Below, in pieces: positions 56,597 to 64,000 of a DNA stretch of 64,000 nucleotides (the stretch's first letter is position 1; each line of letters starts with the position of its first letter). The DNA lies in assembly GCF_013602415.1 (NCBI RefSeq), contig NZ_WPAG02000002.1, forward strand, positions 620,001 to 684,000, written 5' to 3'. A program made the position numbers and the translations under genes. Source of the DNA: Rhodococcus sp. B50. Lineage in GTDB: Bacteria > Actinomycetota > Actinomycetes > Mycobacteriales > Mycobacteriaceae. A model generated the notes under the pieces. That model had not been told where the DNA came from, did not search any database, and saw only the letters and a list, made by a program, of their open reading frames with translations.

Positions 56597-58072
56597 CTAC
56601 GAGTCGACCGGTTCGAGCGCCGGCCGGTCGTCGAGGCGACGCACCAGCGGTGCCAGCACGATCGCGACAAGGGCGATGCATCCGCCCACGACGAAGGCCG
56701 TCTGCACGCCGGAGGCCAGCGCACCGGCCTCACTCGTGGCGTTCGCCTTCTCGGCGCCGATGGTCATCGCGGCGACGAGCACTGCGATGCCCGCGGCTCC
56801 GGCGAGCTGCTGCAGCGTGTTCATGATGGCGCTGCCGTGGCCGTACAGACGCGGGGGCAGCGAACCGAGCGAGGCCGTCATGAGCGGGGTCATCAGCATC
56901 GCCATGCCGATGCAGAAGACGATGTGCATCGCGACGACGACGCCGAGTGCGGTGTCGGTGCTCAGCTGCGCCAGCCACCACTGTCCGCCGGCGAGCAGGA
57001 ATGCACCCGGGATCACGAGCGGCCGCGGACCCATCTTGTCGTAGAGGCTGCCGATGATCGGGGAGATCACGCCCTGCACGAGACCGCCCGGCAGGAGCAG
57101 CAGGCCGGTGGTGAGGATGGAGACACCGAGGACCGACTGGAAGTAGATCGGCAGCACGATCACGGTGCCGAGCATCGTTGCCATGCAGACCACCACGATG
57201 CCCACGGAGATCCGGAATGTGGGGACGGTGAACGGCTTCAGGTCGAGCAGTGCCGAGCCTTCCTGTACCAGCTTCTGCTGACGCGTGACGAACAGTGCGA
57301 GCGCGAGTACGCCGACTACGAGGGAGACCACCGGGGTGAGCGCGCCGTCGGAGACGAGCGTGCTGATGTTCGCGAGACCGTAGACCAGGCCGCCGAACGC
57401 GAAGACCGAGATCACGATGGACACCACGTCCAGCGGCGCCGCGCGGGTGAGGCTGCGGATCCGGACGAAGAAGAATCCTGCGGCGAGCACGACCACGCCC
57501 AGCGCGAGCATGATTCCGAAGAGCCACCGCCAGTTGAGCGCGTCGACGACGATTCCGGCGAGGGTCGGTCCGACGGCGGGCGCCACCGAGATGACGACGG
57601 AATTGAGGCCCATGACGGTGCCCCGGTGCTGCACGGGCACCTCGGAGATCGTGGTGGTCATGAGCAGCGGCAGGATGATGGCGGTGCCGGCGGCCTGGAC
57701 GACGCGTGCGAGCAGCATGATCGCGAAGGTCGGGGCGACGACGGCGAGTGCGGTACCCAGGAGGAACAACACGGTCGCGACGAGGAAGAGGATGCGGGTC
57801 GTGCATCGCTGGAGCATGAAGCCGGTGGTCGGGATGACCACGGCCATGGTGAGCATGAAGCCGGTGGTCAGCCACTGGGCGGTGGACGCCGTGATCGAGA
57901 AGTCCTGCATCAGTTGTGGCAGCGCGACACTGAGCACGGTCTCGTTGAGGATCATGAGCAATGCGGCGAGGACCAGCACGCCGATCACCTTGGTGAGCGT
58001 GCGGGTCGAGGGCGTGCCCTCGCCCGCTGTATCACCGGCCGGGAGGTTGTCCCGATGTTGGACGTCAGTCAT
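56597..58072 (-). CDS. MFS multidrug transporter, DHA2 family
   Basis: A 491-aa proton-driven exporter with about 14 hydrophobic segments. Motif-like segments are LNETVLSVALPQLMQDF (about 41-57), GFMLQRCTTRILFL (about 83-96, in place of a standard motif A) and VPVQHRGTVMGLNSV near 140. ATG 58072 follows RBS AGAGAAGG. It is divergent from a TetR gene, with a perfect dyad between; the pair is a typical self-regulated efflux unit. The substrate is not predictable. Confidence 0.91.
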   Translation of the reverse strand: MTDVQHRDNLPAGDTAGEGTPSTRTLTKVIGVLVLAALLMILNETVLSVALPQLMQDFSITASTAQWLTTGFMLTMAVVIPTTGFMLQRCTTRILFLVATVLFLLGTALAVVAPTFAIMLLARVVQAAGTAIILPLLMTTTISEVPVQHRGTVMGLNSVVISVAPAVGPTLAGIVVDALNWRWLFGIMLALGVVVLAAGFFFVRIRSLTRAAPLDVVSIVISVFAFGGLVYGLANISTLVSDGALTPVVSLVVGVLALALFVTRQQKLVQEGSALLDLKPFTVPTFRISVGIVVVCMATMLGTVIVLPIYFQSVLGVSILTTGLLLLPGGLVQGVISPIIGSLYDKMGPRPLVIPGAFLLAGGQWWLAQLSTDTALGVVVAMHIVFCIGMAMLMTPLMTASLGSLPPRLYGHGSAIMNTLQQLAGAAGIAVLVAAMTIGAEKANATSEAGALASGVQTAFVVGGCIALVAIVLAPLVRRLDDRPALEPVDS

Positions 58073-58108
58073 GAAAACCTTCTCTTGGAATGAACAACCA
58101 CGAGATGG

Positions 58109-58123
58109 TGTCACAATGTGACA
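58109..58123. promoter_or_regulatory. TetR operator between MFS and TetR genes
   Basis: TGTCAC-AAT-GTGACA is a perfect 15-bp interrupted dyad. A weaker related element, TTGACATAAGCTGACAA, follows at 58126-58142 and includes a -35-like TTGACA. The sites sit in the 111-bp divergent gap. Confidence 0.75.
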
Positions 58124-58183
58124 ACTTGACATAAGCTGACAATCGACCGATGTGTGCGAGATCGCACCGAACGGAGGGGTTCC

Positions 58184-58798
58184 ATGACAGCGACCGACGA
58201 CGACGTGCCCAGCGACCTCCGGGCCCGGCGACGCCTCGACACCCGCAACGAGATTCACAGTGCCGCACTCGATCTGTTCGAGAAGCGCGGAGTGCGGGAA
58301 ACGACCGTCGCGCAGATCGCCGACCGTGCAGGAGTGTCCTCCCGTACCTTCTTCCGCTACTTCACCTCGAAGGAGCAGGCCGCGCTCCCAGGGCAGTGGC
58401 GATTACTGTCGATGATCGAGTCACTCGACATATCCGGCTCGGAACCCGCCGCGATCCTGTGCGCGATCGAGCACGCCACGGAGAAGGTGGTCGGCCGCGA
58501 CAGTGACCCGGGGCTCGGGGAGCATCGGCGCGTCGCCCGCCTGCTCGCCGCCCACCCGGAACTGCAGGCACTGGCCGCGGCCCAGGAGAAGTCACTTGTC
58601 GACCGGTTGCGCGAACGGATCGCGGAGCAGACCGGGGATACGGATCCGACGACGATCCGACTGCTCGCCGAACTGGCCGTGACGGTGTGGCGCACGAGCT
58701 GGGACAGATGGGGCGAACTCGCGCTCTCCGGCGACGACCGTGACCCGGTCGACGTGTATCGCGAGTGCCGGGAATCGTTGCGCCGCATCGTCGAATGA
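58184..58798 (+). CDS. TetR-family regulator of the adjacent exporter
   Basis: A 204-aa TetR protein. The HTH lies at about residues 13-60 (RNEIHSAALDLFEKRGV, then VAQIADRAGVSSRTFFRYF). The C-terminal domain is a helical MftR-like/TetR ligand pocket. ATG 58184 has RBS GGAGGGG. It is divergent from the DHA2 exporter, with a perfect TGTCAC dyad between, so it is probably its repressor. The downstream DUF2470 gene lies 67 bp away. Confidence 0.88.
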   Translation: MTATDDDVPSDLRARRRLDTRNEIHSAALDLFEKRGVRETTVAQIADRAGVSSRTFFRYFTSKEQAALPGQWRLLSMIESLDISGSEPAAILCAIEHATEKVVGRDSDPGLGEHRRVARLLAAHPELQALAAAQEKSLVDRLRERIAEQTGDTDPTTIRLLAELAVTVWRTSWDRWGELALSGDDRDPVDVYRECRESLRRIVE

Positions 58799-58865
58799 AT
58801 CGATGCGGGTGGTGGCCGGGACCGACACGCCCGTCGACCGCCCCGATTGGTTACGCTGAGCGCCC

Positions 58866-59159
58866 GTGACCGACTTCGACAGCCAGGTGGTGGCGGCTGT
58901 GACCGCCCACATGAACGACGACCACGCAGCCGACAGCCTGCTCATCGTGCGCGCTTTCGCCGAGCCCGGTGCGACCGAGGCGCGGATGACCGGCGTCGAC
59001 CGTGAGGCGGGGGAGTGGGTCGTCGCCATCGGCGGTCGCGATCACACCGTGCGCATCCCGTGGCTCGAGCCGGTGACCGACCGGGCCGGGCTCCGCATGG
59101 CCGTCGTCGATCTCTACCAGGCCGCGTGTACCCGGCTCGGGGTCGACACCTCGTCCTGA
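58866..59159 (+). CDS. DUF2470 protein
   Basis: A 97-aa protein matching the DUF2470 domain: AAVTAHMNDDHAADSLLIVRAF (about 10-31, in part) with the conserved HMNDDHA. Related domains sit at the C-terminus of haem-utilisation or split-barrel FMN proteins; as a stand-alone domain its role is unknown. GTG 58866 is preceded by a weak signal. It converges on the alpha/beta hydrolase. Confidence 0.85.
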   Translation: MTDFDSQVVAAVTAHMNDDHAADSLLIVRAFAEPGATEARMTGVDREAGEWVVAIGGRDHTVRIPWLEPVTDRAGLRMAVVDLYQAACTRLGVDTSS

Positions 59160-59196
59160 TCGCTGCCCCGACCACACTGCCGCCGGGACAGCGCGG

Positions 59197-60315
59197 TCAG
59201 GAAGACGCCGCCACGCGACGGGCGTGCGGCGTCCACACCTCGGTGAGGGTGCGGCGGCCGATGAACACCCCGATGTGGCCGGCATCGGCGACGGTGGTGG
59301 TGATCTTCTCCGGCGGGGTCGATACGTACTCTGCGAGCGCGGTGACCTGCCGGGGAGTCGCGATCAGGTCTGCGGAGCCGGCGATCAGATGAACCGGGCA
59401 GTCGATGGCCGCGAGGTCGACGACGCGCCCCTCGGCCCTCAGTGTGCCGGCGACGAGTTCGTTGCCCACGAACAGGTGGCGCATGATCCACTCGCGGAAT
59501 GCCGTAGGGATCTCCTGTTTCCAGGTGAACCAGTGCCGTTCGGCTTCCCAGCGTGCGACCTCGTCGGGATCGTGGAGGAGGCCGAGCAGCGTCATCGCAC
59601 GCTCGATCTCGCCGATCGGGTCGGTGGTCGGCATTCCCACGGCTCGCGCCGCCCCGTACCAGAAGTCGATCGTCGAGGCCGCGGCCGCATGGGGCGCATG
59701 AGCCAGCACCGACAGCGCGGGTTGGTCGACGTGGAAGTCGATCGGTGCCCCCGCCACGGTCAACGAGTGCACGGTCTCGGGATGCAGCGCCGCGTAGATG
59801 GTGCCGAGCCACCCACCCTGGCTGTCGCCGATCAGGTTCACCCTGCCGCCGAGATGGGCGACGGCGTCGGCGACGACGGCCAGGTGCTCGTCGATCGAGC
59901 AGTCGTCCGTCGCGGTGGTCGCCGGTGCCCAGTCGAGGCAGTGCAGGCGGGTGAGACCGCCGGCTCTGAGTGCTTCGACCTGGCTGCGGTCGACGGAATG
60001 GTCGACGATGCACGAGTGCGTGCCGGCCTGCGGCGGCAGCAGCAGGGTGGGAATCTCGTCACGGTCTGCGTCGGGTGCGCCACAGTCGCGAAGACCGCCG
60101 AGGGGCCATCGGCGCACCACCGGCCAGTTCGTGGTCCAGCATGGAAGCGTGGCCGAGGCAAGAGCCCGGCTGTACCGGTTCGCGTCGGAGACCACTGTGT
60201 ACGGTGTGGCGCCGCGTCGCACGAGGCCGGCGAGATAGGCGCTCCAACCGGCGATCGCCGCGGTCCCGAGACGAATCGGGGCCGCGGCGATCCTGGCGGG
60301 TGTCAGTGACAGCAT
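59197..60315 (-). CDS. Alpha/beta-hydrolase, PHA synthase/depolymerase-like
   Basis: A 372-aa hydrolase. The nucleophile elbow is GDSQGGW (about residues 166-172), a G-x-S-x-G motif, not the G-x-C-x-G of PHA synthases. Catalytic Asp and His candidates are near GSADLIATP (about 318) and DAGHIGVF (about 346). It lies 68 bp downstream of the phasin gene on the same strand. A depolymerase or lipase acting on PHA granules is plausible by context. ATG 60315 is chosen; the open frame extends further upstream. Confidence 0.78.
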   Translation of the reverse strand: MLSLTPARIAAAPIRLGTAAIAGWSAYLAGLVRRGATPYTVVSDANRYSRALASATLPCWTTNWPVVRRWPLGGLRDCGAPDADRDEIPTLLLPPQAGTHSCIVDHSVDRSQVEALRAGGLTRLHCLDWAPATTATDDCSIDEHLAVVADAVAHLGGRVNLIGDSQGGWLGTIYAALHPETVHSLTVAGAPIDFHVDQPALSVLAHAPHAAAASTIDFWYGAARAVGMPTTDPIGEIERAMTLLGLLHDPDEVARWEAERHWFTWKQEIPTAFREWIMRHLFVGNELVAGTLRAEGRVVDLAAIDCPVHLIAGSADLIATPRQVTALAEYVSTPPEKITTTVADAGHIGVFIGRRTLTEVWTPHARRVAASS

Positions 60316-60383
60316 GCACTGCACCGGAGAACGTCCGCTGATGCGGTGTTCGGATTCGACAACTGCATCGAGGGAGTCGTCGA

Positions 60384-60809
60384 TTACTTGAGGAGGTCGC
60401 GAGCGGTGCTCGTGACGGTGGTGGTGAGCTCGCGAGCGAAGGAGACCTGAGCCTTGGTGAGCTCGGCGACCCACTCGACGGGGGTGGCCTCGGCGACCTT
60501 CTCCTGCAGATCCAGAATGCTCGAGACGGCCTTCTCATAGGTGTCGACGCCGAGGTTGCCGCTCTGCTTCGCAGCGTCGATGAACTTCGCGTTGAATTCC
60601 TGGAAGCGCTCGGTGGCCTCGTCGACGGTCTTGGTGAACTCGGTGGCGGCCTTGTCGGCGACCGCGGCGGCCGTCGAGGTCAGCTTCTCGGCGGACTGCT
60701 GGGCCGTTGCGGTGGCCTCGGTGGCGGCCTTCGTGGCGGCTTCGGTCGCCTTGGCCGCGGCATCGGTGGCCTTGGTGTTGGCGGTGGTGGTCTTGGTCGG
60801 TGCGGTCAT
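60384..60809 (-). CDS. Phasin-like PHA-granule protein
   Basis: A 141-aa helical protein rich in Ala, Thr, Lys and Glu. The N-terminal half is a low-complexity heptad-like region (ATKAATEATATAQQSAEK), and the core is amphipathic helix (FNAKFIDAAKQSGNLGVDTYEKA, about 73-95). This is typical of phasins, which coat polyhydroxyalkanoate granules. It lies directly downstream of phaC with its own repeat-rich promoter region. RBS GGAAGG precedes ATG 60809. Confidence 0.86.
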   Translation of the reverse strand: MTAPTKTTTANTKATDAAAKATEAATKAATEATATAQQSAEKLTSTAAAVADKAATEFTKTVDEATERFQEFNAKFIDAAKQSGNLGVDTYEKAVSSILDLQEKVAEATPVEWVAELTKAQVSFARELTTTVTSTARDLLK

Positions 60810-60881
60810 GATGTGTACCTTCCGTGGGCGCTCGTGACGGGAGCGGAACTTCCCCTGTGGGGGTGCGCTCGGATCAGCGCT

Positions 60882-60910
60882 GTTAGCAGGTTAGCAAGAT
60901 GATAGCTAAC
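60882..60910 (-). promoter_or_regulatory. GTTAGC/GCTAAC repeats in the phasin promoter
   Basis: GTTAGC at 60882-60887 and 60890-60895, and GCTAAC at 60905-60910, give one direct and one inverted pair within 29 bp. They lie about 75 bp upstream of the phasin start. The XRE regulator at 62785 is a candidate binder. Confidence 0.55.
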
Positions 60911-60918
60911 GCGCAATG

Positions 60919-62607
60919 TCACTCGAAGACGTAGGTTCCCGGTGCATCGCACAGGGGTGGATGCTGAGCGCTTCCCATCGCCGGCGGGGCGACGAGTTCA
61001 CCGGCACGCTTCGTCGACCACGCCGTCCAGTCCTCCCACCACGAACCGGGAGTGCGGGTGGTCTTCTCGGCCCAGTCCTTCGGATCCTCGGGCAGCATCG
61101 GCAGCTCGTCTGCGTCGGGTGCGCCGACGGCGTCGAACCAGGCCTTCGGGCTCGGGGGATTGACCGCGCCGGCCACATGGCCACCGCTGGTCAGGACGTA
61201 CCGCACCGATCCGCCGAGCAGCCCCGTGGCCTTGTACGACGAGGTCCACGGCACGATGTGATCGTTGATTGCGCCGACCACGTAGGTGTCGCACGTGATG
61301 TCCGACAGGTCGAGGACCTCGCCGTCGAGCTCGTACACGCCGCGCGCGAGCTCGTTGCGGCCGTACAGCGACCGCAGGTAGTGCGAGTGCATCTTCGCCG
61401 GCATGCGGGTGCTGTCCTCGTTCCACGCCAGGATGTCGAAGGCGGCGGGCTTCTCGCCCTTCATCCACCGCGACACCCAGTAGTTGAAGATCAGGTCCCG
61501 CGCGCGGATCATGTCGAAGCTGCCGGCCATCTCGTTACCCGAGAGGAAGCCCTGCTTGCTCATCCGGAATTCGACGCGGTCGAGCGTCGCCGGGTCGGTG
61601 AGCAGTGCCAGCTCGCCGACCTCGCTGTAGTCGAGGAGCGTGTTGAGCATGGTGAAGGCGCTGATCCGCTTGTCGCCGAGCTTGCCCATCCGGGCTGCGG
61701 CCATCGCCGCCATCGCTCCACCGAGGCAGATCGAGAGCACCTCGATGCGCGACGACCCGGTGACCTCTTCGACGACATCGAGTGCCGCCGAGACGCCCTG
61801 CCGGTAGTAGTCGTCCATCGTGATCTCGTGCATCGACTCGCCCGGATTGCGGTACGAGATCGCGAACACGGTGCGATTGTGCTGCACCGCCCATTCGATG
61901 AGGCTGCGCTGCGGGGCGAGATCGAGGATGTAGTACTTGTTGATCCACGGCGGCGCGGCCAGGATCGGGATCTCGTGCACCTCGCCGGTCTGTGGGGCGT
62001 ACTGGATGACTTCGATCAGATCGTTGCGGAAGACGACCTTGCCGGGGGTCGCAGCCATGTTCTCGCCGAGGGTGAACGCCTCGCGGTCGACCTTGAGCGG
62101 CAGTCCCTTTCGGTGCATGACGTCCTCGACGGCGTACTTCGCGCCGCGGAACAGGCTCGCGCCGCCGGTGTCGAGCGCGCGCACGAGCACACCGGGGTTG
62201 ATGAGGAAGTTCGACGGCGCGAGCGCGTCGAACATCAGGTTCGCGAACTGGCGTGCCTTGCCGTCCTGCACCGGATCGCCCGCGCCGGCCTCGGTGAGAT
62301 CCTCGACATATTCGCGGGTGGCGAGATAGCTCTGCAGCAGCGCGAAGTAGGCCGGATTCTCCTTCCACGCGGCGTCGGAGAACCGGCGATCCTTCGGATC
62401 CAGCGCGACCGGGGCCTGGGGGTCGCGGGCGCTCCACACGCGGGTCGACGCCGCCGGGATGTTCGCCAGGCGATGGGCGTACTCCGTGGTCGCGCCTGCC
62501 ACGGCACGCGGATTCTTCACTGCACGCCCGGCGACGGATGCGACGGCCGGCCCCCAGCCGATCGGGTCGAGGGAGGAGGTGAGCTTCTTCTGCAGATGGT
62601 TGAGCAC
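60919..62607 (-). CDS. phaC: Class I polyhydroxyalkanoate synthase
   Basis: Polymerises hydroxyacyl-CoA into PHA on the granule surface. The 562-aa protein has the synthase box SICLGG with Cys294 as nucleophile. The catalytic Asp is in LAWNEDSTR (about 447-455 region) and the His in TSGGHVAGAV near residue 475. The length fits class I enzymes. GTG 62607 is chosen; ATG further upstream extends the frame without homology-like content. The phasin gene follows 109 bp later, the XRE regulator lies upstream on the same strand. Confidence 0.93.
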   Translation of the reverse strand: MLNHLQKKLTSSLDPIGWGPAVASVAGRAVKNPRAVAGATTEYAHRLANIPAASTRVWSARDPQAPVALDPKDRRFSDAAWKENPAYFALLQSYLATREYVEDLTEAGAGDPVQDGKARQFANLMFDALAPSNFLINPGVLVRALDTGGASLFRGAKYAVEDVMHRKGLPLKVDREAFTLGENMAATPGKVVFRNDLIEVIQYAPQTGEVHEIPILAAPPWINKYYILDLAPQRSLIEWAVQHNRTVFAISYRNPGESMHEITMDDYYRQGVSAALDVVEEVTGSSRIEVLSICLGGAMAAMAAARMGKLGDKRISAFTMLNTLLDYSEVGELALLTDPATLDRVEFRMSKQGFLSGNEMAGSFDMIRARDLIFNYWVSRWMKGEKPAAFDILAWNEDSTRMPAKMHSHYLRSLYGRNELARGVYELDGEVLDLSDITCDTYVVGAINDHIVPWTSSYKATGLLGGSVRYVLTSGGHVAGAVNPPSPKAWFDAVGAPDADELPMLPEDPKDWAEKTTRTPGSWWEDWTAWSTKRAGELVAPPAMGSAQHPPLCDAPGTYVFE

Positions 62608-62681
62608 CGAGCAACTCCAGAACTGGGTGGATGGTCCAGAGCCGAGATTGGCATCGCCCGCGAAGGCGCGCACCTTACCCC

Positions 62682-62713
62682 CAGGTACGTGCTACCTGCA
62701 TGTTCGTCGAACA
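62682..62713. promoter_or_regulatory. Twin dyads upstream of phaC
   Basis: CAGGTA-CGTGC-TACCTG (62682-62698) and TGTTCG-T-CGAACA (62701-62713) are perfect dyads 2 bp apart. They lie 75-106 bp before the phaC GTG, downstream of the XRE gene. They may bind its product or another regulator. Confidence 0.55.
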
Positions 62714-62784
62714 GCCGACGAAATCGGGCTGACCTGGATGGCCGCGTGACGCACAGGTCTCATTGCTGCCGAATGTGAAAATGA

Positions 62785-63168
62785 TCACTCCTCCTCGGCG
62801 TTGCGCCCTCCACTACGCCGCCGGCGCGCGACGGTCACCTCCCGGAAGGCCTCGTACATCTCCTCGAGTGAACGCCGCTGGGCGTTGGTGAGGTCGGGAT
62901 CCTCGCGAATCGCCCGCAGGACTGCGGACTCCGCTCCGTCGTCGGTCTGCGCGTGGGCCGCGAGCGTGTCGGCGGACAGATGCAACTGGTCGGCGATCGC
63001 TTGCAGCACACGCTCGCTCGGCGCCCGCAGGTTCCGTTCGATCTGCGACAGGTACGGATTCGAGATGCCCACCATCGACGCGAGCTGACGCATGGGCAGT
63101 TCTGCGAGCTCACGCTGGCGGCGGATCAATTCGCCCAGCGTGCTCGGGCGCGACTCGTCCTCGTCCAT
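62785..63168 (-). CDS. XRE-family regulator upstream of phaC
   Basis: A 127-aa DNA-binding protein. The HTH lies at about residues 11-70 (LGELIRRQRELAELPMRQLASM, then GISNPYLSQIERNLRAPSERVL). A helical C-terminal segment with RRSLEEMYEAFREV could mediate dimerisation or ligand binding. ATG 63168 is used because the upstream frame adds only a Pro/Arg leader. It precedes phaC on the same strand and is divergent from hisD. Regulation of the PHA genes is the likely role by context. Confidence 0.86.
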   Translation of the reverse strand: MDEDESRPSTLGELIRRQRELAELPMRQLASMVGISNPYLSQIERNLRAPSERVLQAIADQLHLSADTLAAHAQTDDGAESAVLRAIREDPDLTNAQRRSLEEMYEAFREVTVARRRRSGGRNAEEE

Positions 63169-63289
63169 GCCGACAGCATAAGGGCGGTGATCCGTGCCGA
63201 GAGGTTCCTCACGCGGGCGCGACTTCAACCGTCGTCAGGGGATGCGGGATAGTAGAAGGTGATCCCTGTTCGACGAGAGAGGACACCTC

Positions 63290-64000
63290 ATGCTTGCCCG
63301 CACCGACCTGCGCGGTCGTACTCCCACCACTGCGGAGCTCAGGGGCGCGTTGCCCCGCGGCGGAGTGGACGTGGACGCGGTGCTCCATCAGGTCCGTCCC
63401 GTCGTCGAGGACGTGCGCGACCGCGGCGCCGACGCCGCACTCGACTACTGCGAGAAGTTCGACGGAGTCCGACCCGCCACGGTGCGCGTCCCGGCCACCG
63501 AACTCGAACGCGCCCTCGCCGAACTCGAACCCGCGGTCCGCGCCGCCCTCGAGGAAGCCATCGAGCGCACGCGCGTCGTACACGCGGCTCAGCGCCGCAC
63601 CGACGTCACGACCGAGGTCGTCCCCGGCGGCACCGTCACAGAGCGCTGGGTGCCGGTCGAGCGCGTCGGCCTCTATGTGCCCGGCGGCAACGCCGTCTAC
63701 CCGTCGTCGGTCGTGATGAACGTCGTTCCGGCGCAGGCAGCCGGCGTCGAATCGCTCGTCATCGCCTCACCGCCGCAGAAGAACTTCGGCGGCCTGCCGC
63801 ACCCGACCATCCTCGCCGCGGCAGCACTGCTCGGCGTCGACGAGGTGTGGGCCGTCGGCGGCGCCCAGGGCGTGGCACTGCTGTCCTACGGCGGCACCGA
63901 CACCGACGGCGCGGAACTCGCTCCGGTCGACATGATCACCGGGCCCGGCAACATCTACGTCACCGCCGCCAAGCGGCTGTGTCGCGCCGTCGTCGGCATC
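63290..64000 (+). CDS. hisD: Histidinol dehydrogenase, N-terminal part (runs off the window)
   Basis: Last enzymes of histidine synthesis: oxidises histidinol to histidine. The visible 237 residues from ATG 63290 include the HisD signatures [18 protein letters not shown] (about residues 123-140) and [17 protein letters not shown] (about 185-201), then [13 protein letters not shown] (about 214-226). RBS AGAGAGGACACC precedes. The frame is open to the last base. It is the counterpart of Rv1599 and closes the mycobacterial-type gene order. Confidence 0.95.
   Translation, partial: MLARTDLRGRTPTTAELRGALPRGGVDVDAVLHQVRPVVEDVRDRGADAALDYCEKFDGVRPATVRVPATELERALAELEPAVRAALEEAIERTRVVHAAQRRTDVTTEVVPGGTVTERWVPVERVGLYVPGGNAVYPSSVVMNVVPAQAAGVESLVIASPPQKNFGGLPHPTILAAAALLGVDEVWAVGGAQGVALLSYGGTDTDGAELAPVDMITGPGNIYVTAAKRLCRAVVGI

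Noticed and set aside
62701..62713. TGTTCGTCGAACA as a LexA/SOS box
   Set aside because: Actinobacterial SOS boxes read TCGAAC-N4-GTTCGA; here the halves are in the opposite order with a 1-bp spacer, so I kept it only as an unassigned dyad.
1..64000. tRNA, rRNA, CRISPR, IS element, prophage or riboswitch
   Set aside because: No tRNA-like cloverleaf, repeat-spacer array, transposase motif or phage gene was seen. Gaps are short, and the only non-coding gap above 300 bp is 20130-20497.

Overview
The window is high-GC actinobacterial chromosome, most likely Rhodococcus or a close Nocardiales/Mycobacteriales relative. Three things point there. The gene order follows the Mycobacterium tuberculosis Rv1536-Rv1599 neighbourhood: ileS, dinB, lspA, rluD, dnaE1, ilvA, the tre genes, an Rv1565c-type acyltransferase, bioA/F/D, bioB with its small partner, nrtR/nadABC, hisD. 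The gene families are typical of that group: wax ester synthase/DGAT, mycothiol-linked DinB-like fold, F420-type Ddn fold, PHA synthase with phasin. Many genes start with GTG or TTG and overlap by 4 bp. The window holds about 59 genes, all protein coding. I saw no rRNA, tRNA, CRISPR array, insertion sequence or prophage.

Layout. 1-11 kb: end of ileS, dinB, two lipoproteins, lspA-rluD-membrane protein-rarD, and dnaE1. 11-21 kb: a carboxylate-amine ligase, a Ddn-family protein, ilvA, a His-rich secreted protein, treZ divergent from a TetR gene, a SEC-C protein, a TIGR00725 protein, an amidohydrolase, and an XRE regulator/membrane-protein pair. 21-28 kb: treY, treX and an acyltransferase-3/SGNH protein. 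28-35 kb: bioA, bioF-bioD, a small protein and a three-gene succinate dehydrogenase. 35-38 kb: a siderophore-binding lipoprotein divergent from an MFS transporter. 38-45 kb: a five-gene SWIM/DUF5691/MoxR/DUF5682/VWA operon. 45-51 kb: bioQ divergent from bioB-bsaP, then DUF488, a maleylpyruvate-isomerase-like protein, an SDR divergent from a TetR gene, and a 46-aa ORF. 51-55 kb: nrtR divergent from nadABC. 55-64 kb: WS/DGAT, an MFS/TetR pair, a PHA locus (phaC, phasin, hydrolase, XRE regulator) and the start of hisD.

How the parts work together. Biotin synthesis looks jointly controlled: the TetR protein BioQ sits beside bioB, and the same 13-bp dyad (TGAAC-N3-GTTCA) occurs twice in the bioQ/bioB gap and once just upstream of bioFD. 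NAD synthesis has an NrtR-type regulator with a strong 23-bp dyad between it and nadABC. The trehalose TreXYZ route is split, with treZ about 4.4 kb from treXY. The PHA genes form a compact storage module beside a wax ester synthase.

The least understood segment is the MoxR-VWA operon at 38117-45321. Its five genes are linked by four consecutive 4-bp overlaps, which implies stoichiometric production of one AAA+/VWA machine. The family resembles the E. coli yehL/M/P/Q set, and to my knowledge its substrate is unknown. Several operators and likely leaderless promoters were read directly from the sequence and are listed separately.
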